Assembly (NCBI RefSeq): GCF_000319575.2
Contig: NC_021291.1
Span: forward strand, 1,302,001-1,366,000
DNA length: 64,000 nucleotides
Origin: Spiribacter salinus M19-40
Lineage (GTDB): Bacteria > Pseudomonadota > Gammaproteobacteria > Nitrococcales > Nitrococcaceae
Reading direction: 5' to 3'
Translations under genes and position numbers: made by a program
The notes under the pieces: model-generated
The model's input: the letters and a program-made list of their open reading frames with translations, nothing else
Told to the model about the DNA's origin: nothing
Databases searched by the model: none
Shown here: piece after piece, positions 61,426 through 64,000 of the stretch
How positions within the stretch are numbered: position 1 is the first letter of the stretch
How the letters are laid out: each line of letters begins with the position of its first letter

Positions 61426-62673
61426 CTAGTCGTATTTCTGCTTGAACCGGCGCACCAGGTAGGTGGAAACCAGGTTCAACATGAGTGTCACGATGAACAG
61501 CACCAGACCCAAGGCGAACGCCGCCAATGTCTTGGGGCTGTCAAATGCCTGATCACCCGTGAGGGCATAGACAATATTCACGGTGACCGTGGTCATATCC
61601 TCTAACGGGTTCCAGGTGAGATTGGGGCGCACCCCCGCGGCCATAACGACAATCATTGTCTCGCCGAGTGCGCGGGATACCCCCAGCAGGAAGGCCGAGA
61701 TCACCCCAGGCAGCGCCGCCGGCAGGATCACCTGCTTGATCGTCTCCGAATGCGTCGTGCCAAGCGCGTAGGCACCCTCACGCAGGCTCTGCGGGATACT
61801 GTTGATCACATCGTCCGACAGCGAGGAAATGAACGGGATGATCATGATGCCCATCACGATACCCGGAGAGAGGATATTGCTGTAGGACGCATCCAGTCCG
61901 AAAAAGCCCGCGATATCGACAACGATGGGCGTCACCGTGATGGCGGCGAAGAAGCCGTAAACCACCGTCGGGATGCCCGCCAGGATCTCGAGCACCGGCT
62001 TGGCAATACCGCGTTGGGTGCGCGTGGCATACTCGGACATAAAAATCGCCGAAAGCAGCCCGATAGGTAGGGCAGTCGCCATAGCAATCGCTGTGACCAT
62101 GAAGGTGCCCGCAAACAGCGGCACCGAACCAAAGAAGGAGGTCCCTTCTTCAACTTCGTCGCCCCGGCCAGCGGCCTCGAGGAACGTATCCCCGGGTGCC
62201 CAGACCGTGCCGGTCACAAACTCCCAAACGCTCACCTCGCGAAAGAAACGCATCGCCTCAAAGACAATCGACAGCACGATGGCGATCGTTGTCATGATCG
62301 AGATCAACGCCGCACCCATGAGCAGGAAACGGACAGTGTTATCAAGTACGTTACGGGCGCGAACCTCCGGGCGAATCGCCCGAAGGCCATGGGCAAGCCC
62401 AATCGCGGCCACGGCAACGCTAACGATCAACACCAGCTCACGCGCCGGTGAAATCACACCGAAAAGACTGAGAATCGCGGCAGCAAGGGCGACACCAAGT
62501 GCCGGCACGCCCATCCACACTACTGAATACCAGCCATACTGCTGTGGCCGGGAATGCATGCTGATCCCTGCAGCCATCTTCGCGATGGCCTTGCCGCGTC
62601 CAAGACGGAAGGCCAGTAAGCCAAGCGGCGCAAGCGCGAGCAGCAACAGCAATGTGGTGGTTCCAATGCCCAA
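61426..62673 (-). CDS. pstC: Phosphate ABC transporter permease PstC (long form)
   Basis: Partner permease of PstA. The 415-residue protein has two or three extra N-terminal helices (TTLLLLLALAPLGLLAFRLG; WMGVPALGVALAAAILSLFG; ELVLIVSVAVAAIGLAHGL) before the usual six-helix core. The coupling loop is GAYALGTTHSETIKQVILPAALPGVISAFLLGVSRALGE. E. coli PstC has 319 residues. It is separated from pstS by 114 bases with two hairpins, and from pstA by 12. Confidence 0.94.
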   Translation of the reverse strand: MGIGTTTLLLLLALAPLGLLAFRLGRGKAIAKMAAGISMHSRPQQYGWYSVVWMGVPALGVALAAAILSLFGVISPARELVLIVSVAVAAIGLAHGLRAIRPEVRARNVLDNTVRFLLMGAALISIMTTIAIVLSIVFEAMRFFREVSVWEFVTGTVWAPGDTFLEAAGRGDEVEEGTSFFGSVPLFAGTFMVTAIAMATALPIGLLSAIFMSEYATRTQRGIAKPVLEILAGIPTVVYGFFAAITVTPIVVDIAGFFGLDASYSNILSPGIVMGIMIIPFISSLSDDVINSIPQSLREGAYALGTTHSETIKQVILPAALPGVISAFLLGVSRALGETMIVVMAAGVRPNLTWNPLEDMTTVTVNIVYALTGDQAFDSPKTLAAFALGLVLFIVTLMLNLVSTYLVRRFKQKYD

Positions 62674-62710
62674 AACGCGTCCTCGTATTCCCCGGTCTTC
62701 GAGTTAGGAC

Positions 62711-62740
62711 GTCGCTGCCCCACTTGAGCAGGACAGCGAC
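62711..62740 (-). repeat. Hairpin upstream of pstC (minus-strand RNA)
   Basis: GTCGCTGCCC and GGACAGCGAC flank a ten-base loop. In the minus-strand transcript the one non-Watson-Crick position is a G-U wobble, while on the plus strand it would be a C-A mismatch. This favours a role in the pst mRNA. There is no T-tract, so it is not a standard terminator. Confidence 0.5.
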
Positions 62741-62756
62741 GAAATCGGCGTCAAGT

Positions 62757-62776
62757 GCTCACAACTCCCTGTGAGC
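62757..62776 (-). repeat. Hairpin just after the pstS stop
   Basis: GCTCACA and TGTGAGC form a perfect seven-base stem with a six-base loop, 11 bases after the pstS stop codon. There is no T-run after it. It is suited to protecting the pstS 3' end. Confidence 0.5.
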
Positions 62777-62787
62777 GTCGCGACACC

Positions 62788-63810
62788 TTAGCCCTCCAAA
62801 TCACTCCGCTGGAGATCAACCCGGTTCTCGACCCGCTCACGCCATTCGGCGCTCTGGCTGGCAGGCAGCGGGATCAGGCCCTCTTCGATGAGCAGGCCAT
62901 CGGTACCGATCATGATGTCGTCCATGAACAGGCTGACGTACTCGTCGATGCCCGGCACGACACCCTCGTGGGCTTCCTTGATGTAGAACCAGAGGCTCCG
63001 GGCCACCGGATAGTCCTCAGTGGAGATGGACTCCGTGGTCGGCTCGACACCGTCAACCGTCGCGGCCTGAACGACGTCGCTGTTCTCCTCGAGGAAACTG
63101 AAACCAAAGATACCCACGGCATCCTTGTTCTCGGTGATCCGCTGAACGATCAGGTTGTCGTTCTCACCGGAATCCACGTAACCGCCGTCGGAGCGAATGT
63201 CGGTATACTCTTCCGGGTAGCCGGCAGCCTCACTGGCACCCTCCATGACCAGCTCCTCGAATGCATCACGCGTACCGGAAGTCGTGGGCGGGCCCAGGAC
63301 TTCGATCTCAGCGTTGGGGAGGCTGGAGTCAATCTCGTTCCAGCTGTCGTACGGATTCTCAACCAACTCGCCGTTCTGCGGCACCTCGGCCGCCACGGCC
63401 AGCAGGATCTGCTCACGGGTCAGGGCCAGCGGTTCGTTATCTGCGCTGTGGGCAATGACGATGCCGTCCGAGCCGATCAGCGCCTCGGTGATCTCGGTCA
63501 CGCCATTGTCCTGGCAGCGATCGAACTCACTGGGCTTCATGCGGCGGGAAGCGTTGGTGATATCCGGGGTGCTGACGCCAACGCCCTCACAGAACAGCTG
63601 CAGACCACCGCCGGAGCCCGTGGACTCGATCACCGGGGTCGGGAAGTTCGTGGTGGCGCCGAACTCTTCGACGACGTAGCTGGCGAACGGGTAGACGGTG
63701 CTGGAACCAACGATCCGAATCTGATCGCGCTCCTGGGCAACGGCCACGGAGGTCATGCCGGTCAGTGCGGCAGCCGCAGTGGCAAGGGCTGTAGTCTTCC
63801 AAGTCTTCAT
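62788..63810 (-). CDS. pstS: Phosphate-binding protein PstS
   Basis: Periplasmic phosphate receptor of the Pst transporter. The 340-residue precursor has a signal peptide (MKTWKTTALATAAAALTGMT, cut near SVAVAQ-ER). The phosphate-binding segments are IVGSSTVYPFASYV, ESTGSGGGLQLFCEGVG, ITNASRRMKPSE and PTTSGTRDAFEEL. The mature protein is strongly acidic. A GAGGAG site supports the start. It is the first gene of the pst operon and has a Pho-box promoter directly upstream. Confidence 0.96.
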   Translation of the reverse strand: MKTWKTTALATAAAALTGMTSVAVAQERDQIRIVGSSTVYPFASYVVEEFGATTNFPTPVIESTGSGGGLQLFCEGVGVSTPDITNASRRMKPSEFDRCQDNGVTEITEALIGSDGIVIAHSADNEPLALTREQILLAVAAEVPQNGELVENPYDSWNEIDSSLPNAEIEVLGPPTTSGTRDAFEELVMEGASEAAGYPEEYTDIRSDGGYVDSGENDNLIVQRITENKDAVGIFGFSFLEENSDVVQAATVDGVEPTTESISTEDYPVARSLWFYIKEAHEGVVPGIDEYVSLFMDDIMIGTDGLLIEEGLIPLPASQSAEWRERVENRVDLQRSDLEG

Positions 63811-63850
63811 GAGGTCGCTCCTCGTAGTGCTTCAGGTTAGTGCTCCGAGG

Positions 63851-63884
63851 AGGCTAGGCAAGAAATATGACAGCATCATGACCG
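63851..63884 (-). promoter_or_regulatory. Pho box and -10 of the pst operon
   Basis: On the minus strand CGGTCAT (63884-63878), GATG, CTGTCAT (63873-63867), ATTT and CTTGCCT (63862-63856) form 7-base repeats at an 11-base pitch. The middle unit is the exact PhoB consensus. The -10 candidate TAGCCT (63856-63851) lies 10 bases after the middle repeat, as in class I Pho promoters, leaving a leader of about 34 bases. Confidence 0.72.
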
Positions 63885-63900
63885 CAGGAGCAGCCATGCT

Positions 63901-64000
63901 TCAAGCGCCGCGGTCATCCGCCCGGGAGGCGGGCTGGGCCTCACGAACCGGGTCGGGGAAGATGCACGAGAAGGTGCTCCCCACCCCGGGTTCGCTGTTT
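63901..64000 (-). CDS. phoR: C-terminal end of a sensor histidine kinase, probably PhoR (runs off the window)
   Basis: Only the last 32 or so codons are visible. They include NSEPGVGSTFSCIFPDPVRE, the G2-box region and final strand of a HATPase_c domain, followed by a short polar tail and TGA. Position directly upstream of pstS and its Pho box makes PhoR, the phosphate-starvation sensor, the likely identity; phoB would be expected beyond the right edge. Confidence 0.7.
   Translation of the reverse strand, partial: NSEPGVGSTFSCIFPDPVREAQPASRADDRGA

Noticed and set aside
62755-63840. A 361-codon open frame on the plus strand opposite pstS
   Set aside because: It mirrors pstS completely, shows no known motif and lacks a ribosome site; pstS is certain.

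Overview
The window is a GC-rich, tightly packed chromosomal segment of a gammaproteobacterium. Gene order is classic gammaproteobacterial: ffh–ypjD–corB; rpsP–rimM–trmD–rplS; prmB–aroC; leuCDB–asd–truA–trpFBA–accD–folC–dedD–cvpA–purF–metZ; epmA/efp/epmB. Several features suggest a moderately halophilic, streamlined member, perhaps near Ectothiorhodospiraceae (Spiribacter or Halorhodospira-like). These are a complete proVWX-type compatible-solute ABC transporter, a TrkH/TrkA potassium system, strongly acidic exported proteins (ProX, PstS), very short intergenic gaps and many start/stop overlaps. The taxonomic placement is inference; no rRNA gene is present to test it.

Layout. 1-4557 (minus): start of minC, htpG, an acetolactate synthase large subunit, msrB. 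4620-5846 (plus): serB. 5874-9274 (minus): rplS, trmD, rimM, rpsP and ffh. 9375-11478 (plus): ypjD and a CorB/CorC-type protein. 11475-14280 (minus): cysS and a GltX2-like glutamyl-tRNA synthetase. 14344-15108 (plus): lpxH. 15069-18653 (minus): a short HEAT-repeat protein and proVWX with its own promoter and terminator. 18876-33945 (minus): a 15-gene near-continuous run for leucine, aspartate-semialdehyde, tryptophan, fatty-acid, folate, purine and methionine synthesis, ending in glycerate kinase. 34014-37238 (minus): an HcaT-like transporter, aroC, prmB. 37274-38832 (plus): a SCO protein and psd. 38791-41375: the EF-P modification cluster. 41441-44109: a convergent sensor kinase/response regulator pair. 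44184-49247 (minus): htpX, parC, parE. 49365-50487 (plus): xseB and ispA. 50496-56411 (minus): typA, trkH, trkA, srkA, rnm. 56502-58622 (plus): argD and argF. 58633-64000 (minus): phoU, pstB, pstA, pstC, pstS, and the end of a histidine kinase that is probably phoR, with a Pho box before pstS.

The genes are almost all housekeeping. I see no insertion sequence, prophage, CRISPR array, tRNA, rRNA, toxin–antitoxin or defence island, and no gene-free stretch over 300 bases. The longest gap (18654-18875, 222 bases) holds the proV promoter region.

I did not find a clearly new multi-gene system. The items most worth a second look are a terminator-like hairpin in the argD leader, the convergent 7TM sensor kinase/regulator pair, the short HEAT-repeat gene behind the proX terminator, the GltX2-like synthetase, possible leaderless divergent promoters between prmB and the SCO gene, and strand-biased hairpins between pstS and pstC.
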